A program made the position numbers and the translations under genes. This document shows positions 24,982-32,854 of a DNA stretch of 64,000 bases, one piece after another; the stretch's first letter is position 1; every line of letters starts with the position of its first letter. The notes below the pieces were generated by a model. The model saw only the letters and a program-made list of their open reading frames with translations, searched no databases and was not told the origin of the DNA. Source of the DNA: Bacteroides ovatus (GTDB taxonomy: Bacteria > Bacteroidota > Bacteroidia > Bacteroidales > Bacteroidaceae); NCBI RefSeq assembly GCF_001314995.1, contig NZ_CP012938.1:2356001-2420000 (forward strand), read 5' to 3'.

Positions 24982-25001
24982 GTTACTTTGTAGGTAACGG
25001 G
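24982..25001 (+). repeat. Left recombination site of invertible segment
   Basis: Arms CCCGTTAC/GTAACGGG flank the 7-bp centre TTTGTAG (full site 24979-25001). The 20 bp from 24982 to 25001 are the exact reverse complement of 25262-25281. Two inverted arms around an asymmetric centre are the usual layout for a tyrosine-recombinase crossover site. Confidence 0.85.
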
Positions 25002-25215
25002 AAAACCCTTGTGCCTGCTCTTTTGGAGTAGTCTATACTAGAAAATAATACGATATATGACGAATCTTCTTACCCCTGCTTATGAGAAAAAGTAGAGGGG
25101 CGGGAAATCTATTGCAAAATTTAGACGTTAACAAAGCTCTAAGACAAAGAATCCACGTGTTCTTCTGTGTTTATTCCTATTTTGAGTAGTTTATTAGAAA
25201 AAATGTACGATTTTG

Positions 25216-25247
25216 TTTGGATGTTTTAAGAAATATGCTCATATTTG
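25216..25247 (+). promoter_or_regulatory. Promoter inside the invertible segment, pointing away from the lipoprotein gene
   Basis: TTTG (25216-25219), a 20-bp spacer and CATATTTG (25240-25247, one mismatch) give the best promoter in the segment. As drawn it fires rightward across the right site into the 3' end of the recombinase gene, antisense. After inversion it would sit at about 25047-25016 on the minus strand, with a start near 25008 and a leader of about 115 nt to the lipoprotein ATG. Confidence 0.65.
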
Positions 25248-25261
25248 CAGCGTCTTTTCTC

Positions 25262-25281
25262 CCCGTTACCTACAAAGTAAC
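25262..25281 (-). repeat. Right recombination site of invertible segment
   Basis: CCCGTTAC, centre CTACAAA, GTAAC: the left site in inverted orientation. It ends 15 bp before the recombinase stop codon (25297). The enclosed segment is about 260 bp (25002-25261) and contains no ORF. Confidence 0.85.
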
Positions 25282-25296
25282 AGCACTATTAATCAG

Positions 25297-26235
25297 TTAC
25301 TTGCCACAAATATAGTTCCTCTTCAGCGAAGATAGAATCGTCACATTCGCTTCATCTATTTTCTTATTCTTAAAAGGTTTTAGATAAGTCTCTGTGACGA
25401 TAATAGATGAATGTCCCATCGCCTCTGAAATAATGCCTGGATGTATCTCGCAATAATATGCCATTGTAGCCCAAGTATGCCGAGCCGTATATGAGCTTAA
25501 ATCAGAAGTCAATGCAAGTACTTGTTTCAGCAACAGAAGCTGATAGTTAAAATTACGCAAAGCTATCTGATATTCCCTGTAGGTAGCTTCGGTACTTTCT
25601 CCGCCAGTCAGTATGGGAAAAAGATAAGGAGAAGCAGAATCGGTGTTCATATACTTTTTTATTAGTTTCATAGTTTCCGGCAGAAGCGTCACAGTTAGAA
25701 GCCGCCCGGTTTTTCTACGACGATAAGTAAGCACATTCCCCACCATATCCTGCTTTTTAAGATAGGCAAGATCTACAAACGGCATACCACGAAGCATGAA
25801 CATTAAGAAAAAGTACGCGCGCGTACGTTGTAATTCTTCCCTTCCCTGATGAATTTGTTTGGGAAGCTCTTTCATCAATCGTTCCATATCCTCCTTTTCC
25901 AGTGCACGCTTTCTGTCAGCACGCGTTCCTGTATAAACATACCGGAAATGATGCGGTATATAAGATGCCATACGACGGTCAACCGCGCGGTTGTACACCG
26001 CCCTCAATGTACGCATATAGGTTGAAACCGTGTTCCAACTACAATCCTTTTCCCGCAAATACGTTTCAAAACTTTTAAGAAACTCCTGATTCACTTTCTT
26101 GAATGACAGATTCCTGCTCCCATTAAATGCAATGATAGCATTCATGCTACTCCTGTAAACATGAGCAGTTCCATAATTCCCACTTTTTCGAAGCCCTTCA
26201 GCTACTTCCTTCATAAATGAAATCAAATTCCCCAT
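25297..26235 (-). CDS. Tyrosine recombinase, likely invertase for the adjacent promoter
   Basis: 312 residues, the length of Bacteroides Tsr-type invertases. An N-terminal SAM-like core-binding domain (about 1-100) precedes the catalytic domain: Arg149 in MFMLRG, Lys175 in RRKTGRLL, Arg252-His253 in SYTARHTWA (Tyr249 stands where most integrases have His), His275 in MGHSS, and the nucleophile Tyr284 in TETYL. The C-terminus is short, as in the invertase subgroup. Its 3' end abuts the right crossover site, and inversion would reorient the promoter serving the 857-residue lipoprotein. The HU-like gene 116 bp upstream on the same strand may encode an accessory factor. Confidence 0.88.
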   Translation of the reverse strand: MGNLISFMKEVAEGLRKSGNYGTAHVYRSSMNAIIAFNGSRNLSFKKVNQEFLKSFETYLREKDCSWNTVSTYMRTLRAVYNRAVDRRMASYIPHHFRYVYTGTRADRKRALEKEDMERLMKELPKQIHQGREELQRTRAYFFLMFMLRGMPFVDLAYLKKQDMVGNVLTYRRRKTGRLLTVTLLPETMKLIKKYMNTDSASPYLFPILTGGESTEATYREYQIALRNFNYQLLLLKQVLALTSDLSSYTARHTWATMAYYCEIHPGIISEAMGHSSIIVTETYLKPFKNKKIDEANVTILSSLKRNYICGK

Positions 26236-26351
26236 TTTTATTAATTTTAGTTATCACTCAAGCACATCCCTGAAGAAAAGCGCCCTCACCGCAATTCCCC
26301 CCAATGCTCTTAATTCAAAATCTCAAAGTATCATCATACAAATATGATGAA

Positions 26352-26978
26352 TTATGTTTTCTTTATATACACCCGATGTGTTCCTCTGCCATCAATCCCG
26401 ATACCGGAACCGGGCGTATACGCCCATTGGCGCAATTCATTGGTAGCCGCCGTGCGCAGCAGACCTGTCAGTTTCCGGTATTCGTAGACCGTCAGAAAAG
26501 GATGTTCCTCCAGATATCTAACAGCCAATGCTAGTCGTTGCTCCGGTGTATACTTCTGTGAAGAGCGTTGCGACTTCCACGGAGCTCTTTCCAGCAGACA
26601 TCTTCCGTTGATACGCCTCACCATCTTCCTGTCTACACGAAAGTTCACGCTCCCCACCACAATGCTTCGTGCGTTACGATGGGTTTCACCCTCTCCGGTC
26701 TTTTCGCGTTCTTTATCTTTGCATAACGCCAACGAAGGAGAGAATGTTCCGATACCATCCAGCTTCACAGACTTGCCTTCTGCCATCTGATGTGCCATTT
26801 CAATACCGATCTGTGTAATTACGCCTTCCACATCTCCGACATTAAAGCCACTGCTGGATGCTATCTGACGTATTAAATCCTCGGTAGATACCTGATCTAT
26901 CATTGCAAACCGAGGATAAAGTACCTGTTCGCCCGTTCCATGAATATCGGGCATTTCTTCCATTACGTACATTGCCAT
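26352..26978 (-). CDS. HU-like DNA-binding protein with C-terminal tail
   Basis: 208 residues. About residues 29-115 are an HU/IHF-like domain (VSTEDLIRQIASSSGFNVGDVEGVITQIGIEMAHQMAEGKSVKLDGIGTFSPSL, then a beta arm VNFRVDRKMVRRING), preceded by a short extension (MAMYVMEEMPDIHGTGEQVLYPRF) typical of the Bacteroidetes HU-like family. The C-terminal ~75 residues (YTPEQRLALAVRYLEEHPFLTVYEYRKLTGLLRTAATNELRQW) look like an extra winged-helix module. It probably bends DNA, perhaps at the recombination sites of the following integrase. Its transcript starts near 27180 and carries a leader of about 200 nt with 21-bp repeats. Confidence 0.82.
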   Translation of the reverse strand: MAMYVMEEMPDIHGTGEQVLYPRFAMIDQVSTEDLIRQIASSSGFNVGDVEGVITQIGIEMAHQMAEGKSVKLDGIGTFSPSLALCKDKEREKTGEGETHRNARSIVVGSVNFRVDRKMVRRINGRCLLERAPWKSQRSSQKYTPEQRLALAVRYLEEHPFLTVYEYRKLTGLLRTAATNELRQWAYTPGSGIGIDGRGTHRVYIKKT

Positions 26979-27090
26979 AATACTAAAGTTTATTTGAAAT
27001 ATTGATTATTAATAGAAAACTTACTCGCTATAGGTAGAAAACTTGTTCTCCCCTACAGGAAAAGTTGTTTTTCCTATAGGACAAACTAAA

Positions 27091-27169
27091 ACCGCAAGTT
27101 CTGGTTTTATAACTGAAACTTCTGATTACATAATCAAAAGTTCCGGTTTTATAATCAGAACTTGCGGTT
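27091..27169 (-). repeat. Four imperfect 21-bp repeats and a 14-bp inverted repeat in the HU-gene leader
   Basis: Read on the minus strand, units of exactly 21 bp follow each other with consensus AASTTnnGRTTATaaAACCrG. The outer ends, AACCGCAAGTTCTG (27091-27104) and its exact complement at 27156-27169, would fold into a large hairpin. Downstream, toward the ATG, CTATAGG/CCTATAG-type elements continue to 27030. The array lies between the promoter and the HU start. An in-frame 62-codon reading frame exists with a heptad-like pattern (DYKTG...YKTR), but there is no sign that it is translated. Confidence 0.65.
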
Positions 27170-27185
27170 ATAGTTTTCTTACCAA

Positions 27186-27217
27186 CAAAGATACGTTTTC
27201 CTGCCGGGATAAGCAAG
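27186..27217 (-). promoter_or_regulatory. Promoter of the HU-integrase unit
   Basis: Minus strand CTTG (27217-27214), a 20-bp spacer and TATCTTTG (27193-27186). The -33 differs from TTTG at one base. The leader to the HU ATG at 26978 is about 200 nt. Confidence 0.65.
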
Positions 27218-27262
27218 TTTAATCCCTATGAAAAAGAAGTTTGATTACAATTCAGTTACTTA

Positions 27263-27769
27263 TCACCGTTTCTTTACTTTATATCCTTTCAGGGTAAAAC
27301 CAACTTCAAACAGGTTCAAAAGGGCTATCCGGATGTTATCTTCTATATAGGTCTCCATATTATCATATTTTGCAAAGTTGACGGGAAGGAGTCTGTTATT
27401 CCTCCTAAAGCTTTCATCCGGTATTTTACCGGTAAAACGTCCTTTCTTCTTCACTCCCCAACGAATGGTTTTACTACAAGGAAGAGGTATACCTATCGTC
27501 AGCACTTTTTCTTTAGTTACCGTATCGGTGATTCCATGTTTCCAGATACTGATATGGTTGGCTCCCAAATAAGTGCCGATATAAAGGACAACGGTCAGCG
27601 TCCAATCGTCCAAAGCCTCATCGGTTTGAATACCATTCACCAAATCAGAGAAATAGCCTTCAACCATTTCTCTGTCAAAACAGTTTAGTTCAGGCCATTC
27701 ACATTTCTCAAACAGTTGATGCACATTGACAGGAACCAGTAAGGTGGTTATTTCTAACTGATATTTCAT
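27263..27769 (-). CDS. Uncharacterised 168-residue protein
   Basis: No family is recognised with confidence. The chain (MKYQLEITTLLVPVNVHQLFEKCEWPELNCFDREMVEGYF) has no signal peptide or membrane segment, is mixed alpha/beta, and has conserved-looking aromatic spots (EKCEWPELNCF, DDWTLTVVLYIG). The C-terminus is basic (RRNNRLLPVNFAKYDN ... GYKVKKR). It lies directly upstream of the HU promoter on the same strand, about 46 bp before it, so it is a separate unit from HU. Immunity or toxin-neutralising proteins of this size are common in Bacteroides islands, but nothing here proves that role. Confidence 0.6.
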   Translation of the reverse strand: MKYQLEITTLLVPVNVHQLFEKCEWPELNCFDREMVEGYFSDLVNGIQTDEALDDWTLTVVLYIGTYLGANHISIWKHGITDTVTKEKVLTIGIPLPCSKTIRWGVKKKGRFTGKIPDESFRRNNRLLPVNFAKYDNMETYIEDNIRIALLNLFEVGFTLKGYKVKKR

Positions 27770-27892
27770 TCATTTCGTTTTTATATCATTGCATCTAAAA
27801 TCGTCTCAAGTATCTTATCGACTATAAATATACAATTTTACCAGATCAAATGCTAAAGAGTAGAACTTTTTTTAAACCTATTTCTGAAAAAG

Positions 27893-27948
27893 AAAGGACT
27901 GTTTGATACACCCCTCCTATATAAACAGGGTTTATCAGACAGTCCTTT
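27893..27948 (-). terminator. Terminator of the PiT transporter gene
   Basis: AAAGGACTGTTTGATA and TATCAGACAGTCCTTT form a 16-bp stem with one mismatch across a 24-nt loop. It lies about 55 bp beyond the transporter stop codon. The T-run is short. Confidence 0.7.
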
Positions 27949-28002
27949 CCGTGCGGAGTATGATTCGTCCGTTATTCAGTGGACGATCCTTGCTTTTCGT
28001 CC

Positions 28003-30252
28003 TTACGGCATTTCAGTTTCCATCTGGAACTTACGGCTTACTTTCATCAAATTGATAGTGTAAGTGACTACGTTCTGTGCTTCCTGAACCATCGTGAGAT
28101 ACACCATGCTTACCCGGATGCTTCCTGATTGGCTTTGGATGCGTTGCAGTTCCTTACGTTTCAATAGTGAAAGCTGTCCGTTGAGGTCGTTGGCACGACG
28201 GATTTCTTCTTCGAAGTCGTTGTACTCGTTGTTTTCCATTTTCTTACGACACTGCTGAATCAGATAGGTGATATCTTCGGAAACATCGCTGAATTCACCT
28301 TTCTGGATGGCGTCCAATGGGTTGAAGTTGTTGTCGATATGTTCGAGGCAAGGTTCGCAGAGGCGGGAAATACTGTAGACCAATTCGCTGGCGAAGTCGT
28401 TGCCTTGATAGTAATAAAGTCCTTTTTCGAGTACGGTGTTATTGTCGAGACGACACATGGCGACGGTGCCCGAACGTTTCATCTGTTTGATGAGCTGTTT
28501 CTCAAATTTAGTGGACCCCATGGCACGACGCAATCCTCGCAGATTTTCATGAAGGAATGAAGTGACAGTCAGTTCGAAATTTGTTTCTGCATATTCCAAT
28601 ACTTTGGAAAGTTCTTCGCGGGTGTGCTTACGCATCAGTTGCAGGGCTTCTGTGCTGTCTGTGGTTTGCATCAGTTGCTTCAGCGTTTCGTTACCTTGTT
28701 CTTTCGCTTTGCGTTTCTTGTACATCACCTGGCTACGGATCAAGATGAATACAGCTATACCGATGAGGGCGATGATAGAGATGTTACCTCCATAATGGAG
28801 TACGAGAGCTACGAAGAAACAGATGGTGAAGGCGGCTCCGGCGGTGATGAACCAGCCTCCGATGACGCTTAATACGCCGGTGATACGGTAAACGGCTGAA
28901 TCACGTCCCCAGGCGCGGTCGGCCAAAGAAGTACCCATAGCTACCATGAAGGTTACGTAGGTGGTGGAAAGGGGAAGTTTCAGGGAGGTTCCCAAGGCGA
29001 TGAGCAGACCGGCCAATACCAGGTTGACAGAAGCGCGGACAAGGTCGAAAGCAGCTCCGTCGGCAATGATTGCTTCGTCTTTGCGGAAGCGGGAGTCAAG
29101 CCATTTTTTGCTGCCGTCCGGCATTATTCGGGAGATTCCATTGGCAAGTGTCATGCTGATGCGGACTACTGTGCGGGCGATCGGAGTACTTCCGAATGCT
29201 TCTTCTCCTTCATCTTGGCGGGAAAGGTCGACAGATGTTTTAATTACAGCATGTGCTTTTTTAGAGGTGCAGAGGGCGTAGACCATGACGGCTCCGGCTC
29301 CGATAAGAAAATACCACGGTGTTTTAGCAGGTCCCAGCAAGGAGGTCATCAGGAAGCCGTTCGGATTTCCTTCTCCGTTGGCGGTGTAATCTAAAAAAGA
29401 GGAGAAACCTGCGAGGGGAACGCCAATAAAGTTGACAAGGTCGTTACCGGCAAAAGCGAGAGCCAGAGCGAAGGTTCCCATCAGTACGACGACTTTGAAA
29501 ACATTGATTTTCATCCAGTGAAGGATTTGCATCAGTACGGTGAAGAATACAAAGAAAACGGTGATTAGCATCAGTGTGTTGTCTTGTATCCAGTGTTTGT
29601 TTTCAGAGGTCATGAAGGAACTGTCTTTCAGTCCTTTGATAAGCATGAAATAGATGATAGCGGTAGCGGCTACACCTCCGAAGAGGGCAATGCTGTATTT
29701 CATCTTTTTCGTATAGTTGAAAGTGAATATCACACGGGCAAGCCATTGTACAAGCATTCCGAAGAAGAAGGCGATAGCGACGGAGACGAAGATCGCCATG
29801 ATGACGGAGAGGGCTTTGTCGGTGTTTATGAGGTCGCCCAGACCGAGGGTATCGCTATTATGTACTTTGATAAGTGAGAGGGCAAAGGTACCTCCGAGTA
29901 GTTCAAAGACTAGTGAAACGGTGGTAGAGGTAGGCATCCCCATGGAGTTGAATACGTCCAGCAGTACTACGTCGGTCAACATGACGGCCAGCAGAATGCA
30001 CATGATTTCGGCAAAGTAGAAGTGCTCGGGCTGGTAGATGCCGTGCCGGGCAATGTCCATCATACCGTTGGACAGGGAAGCGCCAATGAATATACCAATA
30101 CCGGCTATGAAAAGAATGGTTTTAAACGAAGCGGCCTTGGCGCCTACCGCAGAGTTCAAAAAGTTAACTGCATCATTACTGACTCCGACTATCAGATCGA
30201 AAACAGCTAGTACAAAGAGGAAGATGATAATGCATAAATAAATAGTCTCCAT
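28003..30252 (-). CDS. PiT-family inorganic phosphate transporter with regulatory C-terminal domain
   Basis: 749 residues, much longer than the ~500 of E. coli PitA. Two inverted repeats of the PHO4 fold carry the signature motifs: FDLIVGVSNDAVNFLNSAVGAKAA (about 19-42) and FAGNDLVNFIGVPLAGFSS in the second half, with about 10-12 membrane helices. After about residue 510 come roughly 240 residues of charged helices (HTREELSKVLEYAETNFELTVTSFLHENLRGLRRAMGSTKF ... ENNEYNDFEEEIRRANDLNGQL), a PhoU-like/DUF47-type cytoplasmic domain. It imports phosphate with protons or sodium. The polyphosphate kinase gene lies on the same strand 459 bp upstream, linking uptake with storage. Confidence 0.9.
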   Translation of the reverse strand: METIYLCIIIFLFVLAVFDLIVGVSNDAVNFLNSAVGAKAASFKTILFIAGIGIFIGASLSNGMMDIARHGIYQPEHFYFAEIMCILLAVMLTDVVLLDVFNSMGMPTSTTVSLVFELLGGTFALSLIKVHNSDTLGLGDLINTDKALSVIMAIFVSVAIAFFFGMLVQWLARVIFTFNYTKKMKYSIALFGGVAATAIIYFMLIKGLKDSSFMTSENKHWIQDNTLMLITVFFVFFTVLMQILHWMKINVFKVVVLMGTFALALAFAGNDLVNFIGVPLAGFSSFLDYTANGEGNPNGFLMTSLLGPAKTPWYFLIGAGAVMVYALCTSKKAHAVIKTSVDLSRQDEGEEAFGSTPIARTVVRISMTLANGISRIMPDGSKKWLDSRFRKDEAIIADGAAFDLVRASVNLVLAGLLIALGTSLKLPLSTTYVTFMVAMGTSLADRAWGRDSAVYRITGVLSVIGGWFITAGAAFTICFFVALVLHYGGNISIIALIGIAVFILIRSQVMYKKRKAKEQGNETLKQLMQTTDSTEALQLMRKHTREELSKVLEYAETNFELTVTSFLHENLRGLRRAMGSTKFEKQLIKQMKRSGTVAMCRLDNNTVLEKGLYYYQGNDFASELVYSISRLCEPCLEHIDNNFNPLDAIQKGEFSDVSEDITYLIQQCRKKMENNEYNDFEEEIRRANDLNGQLSLLKRKELQRIQSQSGSIRVSMVYLTMVQEAQNVVTYTINLMKVSRKFQMETEMP

Positions 30253-30345
30253 AATAAATATATGTGTATGTTGTTTCCGGCTGCAAAGGACGGGATTTGA
30301 CGTTGCAGGGAGGTGTCATACATGTTACATTTATGTTACAATCGT

Positions 30346-30512
30346 CTTTCTTTTGTCTTGAAACAAAAGAAAGAAGCAAAGAAAAATTCAAGGCTGACTT
30401 TTTTCTCCTACTCGCTCCCTGCACTGCGCTAAAGGGCAGAAACTCGCTACGCTCAAACAGTCTGCCCTTTTTGACGCTCCGTTACGGGGGCTCGCTTGAC
30501 GGAGAAAAAAGT
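30346..30512. repeat. GC-rich block with three nested palindromes
   Basis: In the 459-bp gap between ppk1 and the PiT gene: (a) CTTTCTTTTGT/ACAAAAGAAAG (30346-30356 and 30363-30373); (b) ACTTTTTTCTCC/GGAGAAAAAAGT (30397-30408 and 30501-30512), enclosing (c) AAAGGGCAGA/TCTGCCCTTT (30431-30440 and 30461-30470). From 30500 to 30660 the DNA is very G-rich compared with its surroundings and has no credible ORF. Similar blocks recur in Bacteroides intergenic DNA, as far as I recall. Palindrome (c) plus T-run could terminate a transcript; the rest is unexplained. Confidence 0.6.
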
Positions 30513-30711
30513 AGGCCGGAGGGGCGTGCGGGGTGGGCGTTGTGGGGGAGGTTGCATGAGATGTCGGTGTGGTTGTTGCGAGGGAAGCCATATAGTAAGG
30601 GCGTATAACGGGGATGTGCAGCGGGAACGTTGCGGGAAGGCCGTGTGGGGCGTTGTAAGTTGCAGGACACGGGTATGGGATTCTTATGTTAGTTAATTAG
30701 TTGGTTGTTTT

Positions 30712-32799
30712 TTAGTTATTTGTTTTGTTTAACCAGTCATAGAAGGTGTATTGGGCTCGTACAGCGGGGGTGCCGGGCGCTCTTTTTTTGAATATATTTC
30801 GCAGGTTGTCGTCTACCCAGCAGGCTTTTTGGTTGTCGGCGAGCTGGATATTAAGCATTTCGATGAGGCTGTCACGCAGGTCGGGGGCGAGAATGGGGGT
30901 GATGGCTTCGATGCGGCGGTAGAGGTTACGACGCATCCAGTCGGGGGAGCCCATGAAGACTTTGGGTTTGCCGTCGTTGCCGAAGTACCAGATACGGGCG
31001 TGTTCGAGGAAACTGTCTACAATACGGGTGACACGAATGTTACGACTGTATGACTGTCCGGGGATAAGACAACAGATTCCACGGACGATGAGGTCTATTT
31101 GTACGCCGTGTTCGGAGGCTTCGTAGAGACGGTCGATCATGGCGGGGTCTTGAAGGGCGTTCATTTTTAAGATGATACGGCCTTGTTTGCCTTCGTCGGC
31201 GAGGGCGATTTCCCGATCAATCAGGCGGTTCAATTCGGGGATGAGGTTGAAACGGGCGACAAGAAGGGTGGTGAACTTCGGGTCTTCTTTGCCTTGCAGG
31301 GTGCGGAAGAGGTTATAGAGGTCGGCCACTATCTTCGGACGGCAGGTGAAAAGGCCACAGTCGGCGTAGAGGGTGGCGGTCTTTTCATTAAAGTTACCGG
31401 TGCTGATATAGGCGTAGCTGGGTATTTTTTCACCGTTCAGTCCGCGGCGGCGGATAAGGGCTACTTTGGCGTGTACTTTCAGACCGGGTATGCTGTATAT
31501 TATTTTAATGCCGGCGGCTTGCATCATTTCGGCCGTGGCAAGGTTGTTTTCTTCGTCGAAACGGGCTTTCAGTTCCACGAATACGGTGACTTTCTTGCCG
31601 TTTTGGGCGGCGGCTATCAGGGTGTTGATGACGGCGGAGTTTTCAGCTACGCGGTATTGGGTTACCATGATTTCACGGGTTTCCGGGTTGTGCACGGCTT
31701 CATACAGGAAGTGGATGAAGTGCTCGAAAGAGTGATAAGGGTAATATAATAACAGGTCCTTCTTGGCAACGTAGTTGAAGATAGATTCTTTTTCGTCGAG
31801 GATGGTCAGCTTCATTGGCTTCGGCTTTTCGAGGCTGTGAAGAGATTTGTTCGGGTTGGGAAGATGACGCAGGTCTTCAAGATTCAGGTGCTTGTCGCCG
31901 GGGACAAGTTCATCACGCTGAATATGGAAGGCGTCTACCAGAAAGTCCAGAAAGTCATGAGGCATACCACGGTCGTAGACGAAACGGCAGACGTCACCGA
32001 TCTTACGTTTCTTCACTTTCTTCTTGAGTTGAGCGACAAGGTCGGCACTGCTGGCGGTGTCGTCAATTAATATGTCAGCGTCACGGGAGATTTTGATGCA
32101 GTAGCTGGAATCAACATCGTAGCCGGGGAAAATAAGGTTGAGGTTTGCCTTGATTATATCTTCGGTAAACATCAGGTAATGGTTTTTCTCGCGGGATGGA
32201 AGTTCGATGAAGCGGGGCACTTTGGCGTAGGGTTGCTTCATCACGAAGTAAAGAGGTTGCCGGGATTCTGTTAGACTGGTAGTTCCTTCATTTCCTTCTT
32301 TCTTCGGATAGACTCGTATGGCCAGGTAAAGGCGGTTATCCCGCAGGAAGGAGACTATTTTATCTTTGGATACAGGCACAGGCTGCAGGTAGGGAAAAAT
32401 TTCTTCCCGGAAAAAGTCTTTAATAAACTGCTGGTGGAACGGTTCTACATGTCTGTCCTGATAAAAGATGATGTGATTCTTGCGCAGGGCAGGTAGTAGT
32501 TTCTCTTCATAAATGCGTACACGGTCATCCAGCTGGCGGGTGACTTCTTTATTTATTTCTTCTACCAGTTCGCGGGCGGATTGTACGGTTTCTTCATCAC
32601 TTTCCGTAGCGCCGGAGGCAACAGCTTTATGGTCGGCTACACGGATTTTGTAAAACTCTTCGAGGTTGGAAGAGTAGATAGAGATGAAGTTGATACGTTC
32701 GTAGAGCGGTAGACGCTCGTCCAGAGCCTCCAACAATACGCGGTAATTGAATGAGAGCCAACTAATATCTCGCTTGAAATAATTATATTTGCTTTCCAT
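30712..32799 (-). CDS. ppk1: Polyphosphate kinase 1
   Basis: 695 residues, the normal PPK1 length. The N-terminal domain (YFKRDISWLSFNYRVLLEALDERLPLYERINFISIYSSNLEEFYKIRV) and the two phospholipase-D-like catalytic domains are clear. The phosphohistidine motif is GLKVHAKVALIRRR (about 435), with FVELKARFDEENN before it and LIVRGICCLIPG after. HARIWYFGNDGKPKVFMGSPDWMRRN is the second histidine region. It polymerises the gamma-phosphate of ATP into polyphosphate. Its start is 56 bp from the divergent phosphodiesterase gene, and the PiT phosphate transporter lies downstream on the same strand. Confidence 0.95.
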   Translation of the reverse strand: MESKYNYFKRDISWLSFNYRVLLEALDERLPLYERINFISIYSSNLEEFYKIRVADHKAVASGATESDEETVQSARELVEEINKEVTRQLDDRVRIYEEKLLPALRKNHIIFYQDRHVEPFHQQFIKDFFREEIFPYLQPVPVSKDKIVSFLRDNRLYLAIRVYPKKEGNEGTTSLTESRQPLYFVMKQPYAKVPRFIELPSREKNHYLMFTEDIIKANLNLIFPGYDVDSSYCIKISRDADILIDDTASSADLVAQLKKKVKKRKIGDVCRFVYDRGMPHDFLDFLVDAFHIQRDELVPGDKHLNLEDLRHLPNPNKSLHSLEKPKPMKLTILDEKESIFNYVAKKDLLLYYPYHSFEHFIHFLYEAVHNPETREIMVTQYRVAENSAVINTLIAAAQNGKKVTVFVELKARFDEENNLATAEMMQAAGIKIIYSIPGLKVHAKVALIRRRGLNGEKIPSYAYISTGNFNEKTATLYADCGLFTCRPKIVADLYNLFRTLQGKEDPKFTTLLVARFNLIPELNRLIDREIALADEGKQGRIILKMNALQDPAMIDRLYEASEHGVQIDLIVRGICCLIPGQSYSRNIRVTRIVDSFLEHARIWYFGNDGKPKVFMGSPDWMRRNLYRRIEAITPILAPDLRDSLIEMLNIQLADNQKACWVDDNLRNIFKKRAPGTPAVRAQYTFYDWLNKTNN

Positions 32800-32816
32800 G
32801 TGCTTTAAGATTTTTC

Positions 32817-32833
32817 CAAATATAGTATCTTTG
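32817..32833. promoter_or_regulatory. Overlapping divergent promoters, ppk1 and phosphodiesterase
   Basis: TATATTTG on the minus strand (32824-32817) serves ppk1 (ATG at 32799). TATCTTTG on the plus strand (32826-32833) serves the phosphoesterase (ATG at 32855). The two boxes almost touch, so the two transcription starts may compete. Confidence 0.6.
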
Positions 32834-32854
32834 TGGGATTAAACAAAGAAATTT

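Noticed and set aside
25106..25135. Minus-strand promoter inside the invertible segment (AAATTTTG)
   Set aside because: The -7 has a mismatch in the first position and the nearest TTTG is 22 bp away, weaker than the plus-strand promoter. Kept only as a possible basal promoter.
27028..27216. 62-codon open frame over the 21-bp repeats
   Set aside because: The heptad-like pattern follows from the 21-bp DNA period. The HU promoter box lies inside the frame, so the first codons would be upstream of the transcript start.
25297..27769. Integrated prophage or conjugative element
   Set aside because: A recombinase and HU-like gene are present, but no phage structural, mobilisation or replication genes, and no tRNA or attachment duplications. 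The inverted sites point to local inversion.
31183..31749. 188-codon open frame antisense to ppk1
   Set aside because: It mirrors the codons of the real kinase on the other strand, its translation is repetitive and Gly/Val-rich, and no family is recognisable.
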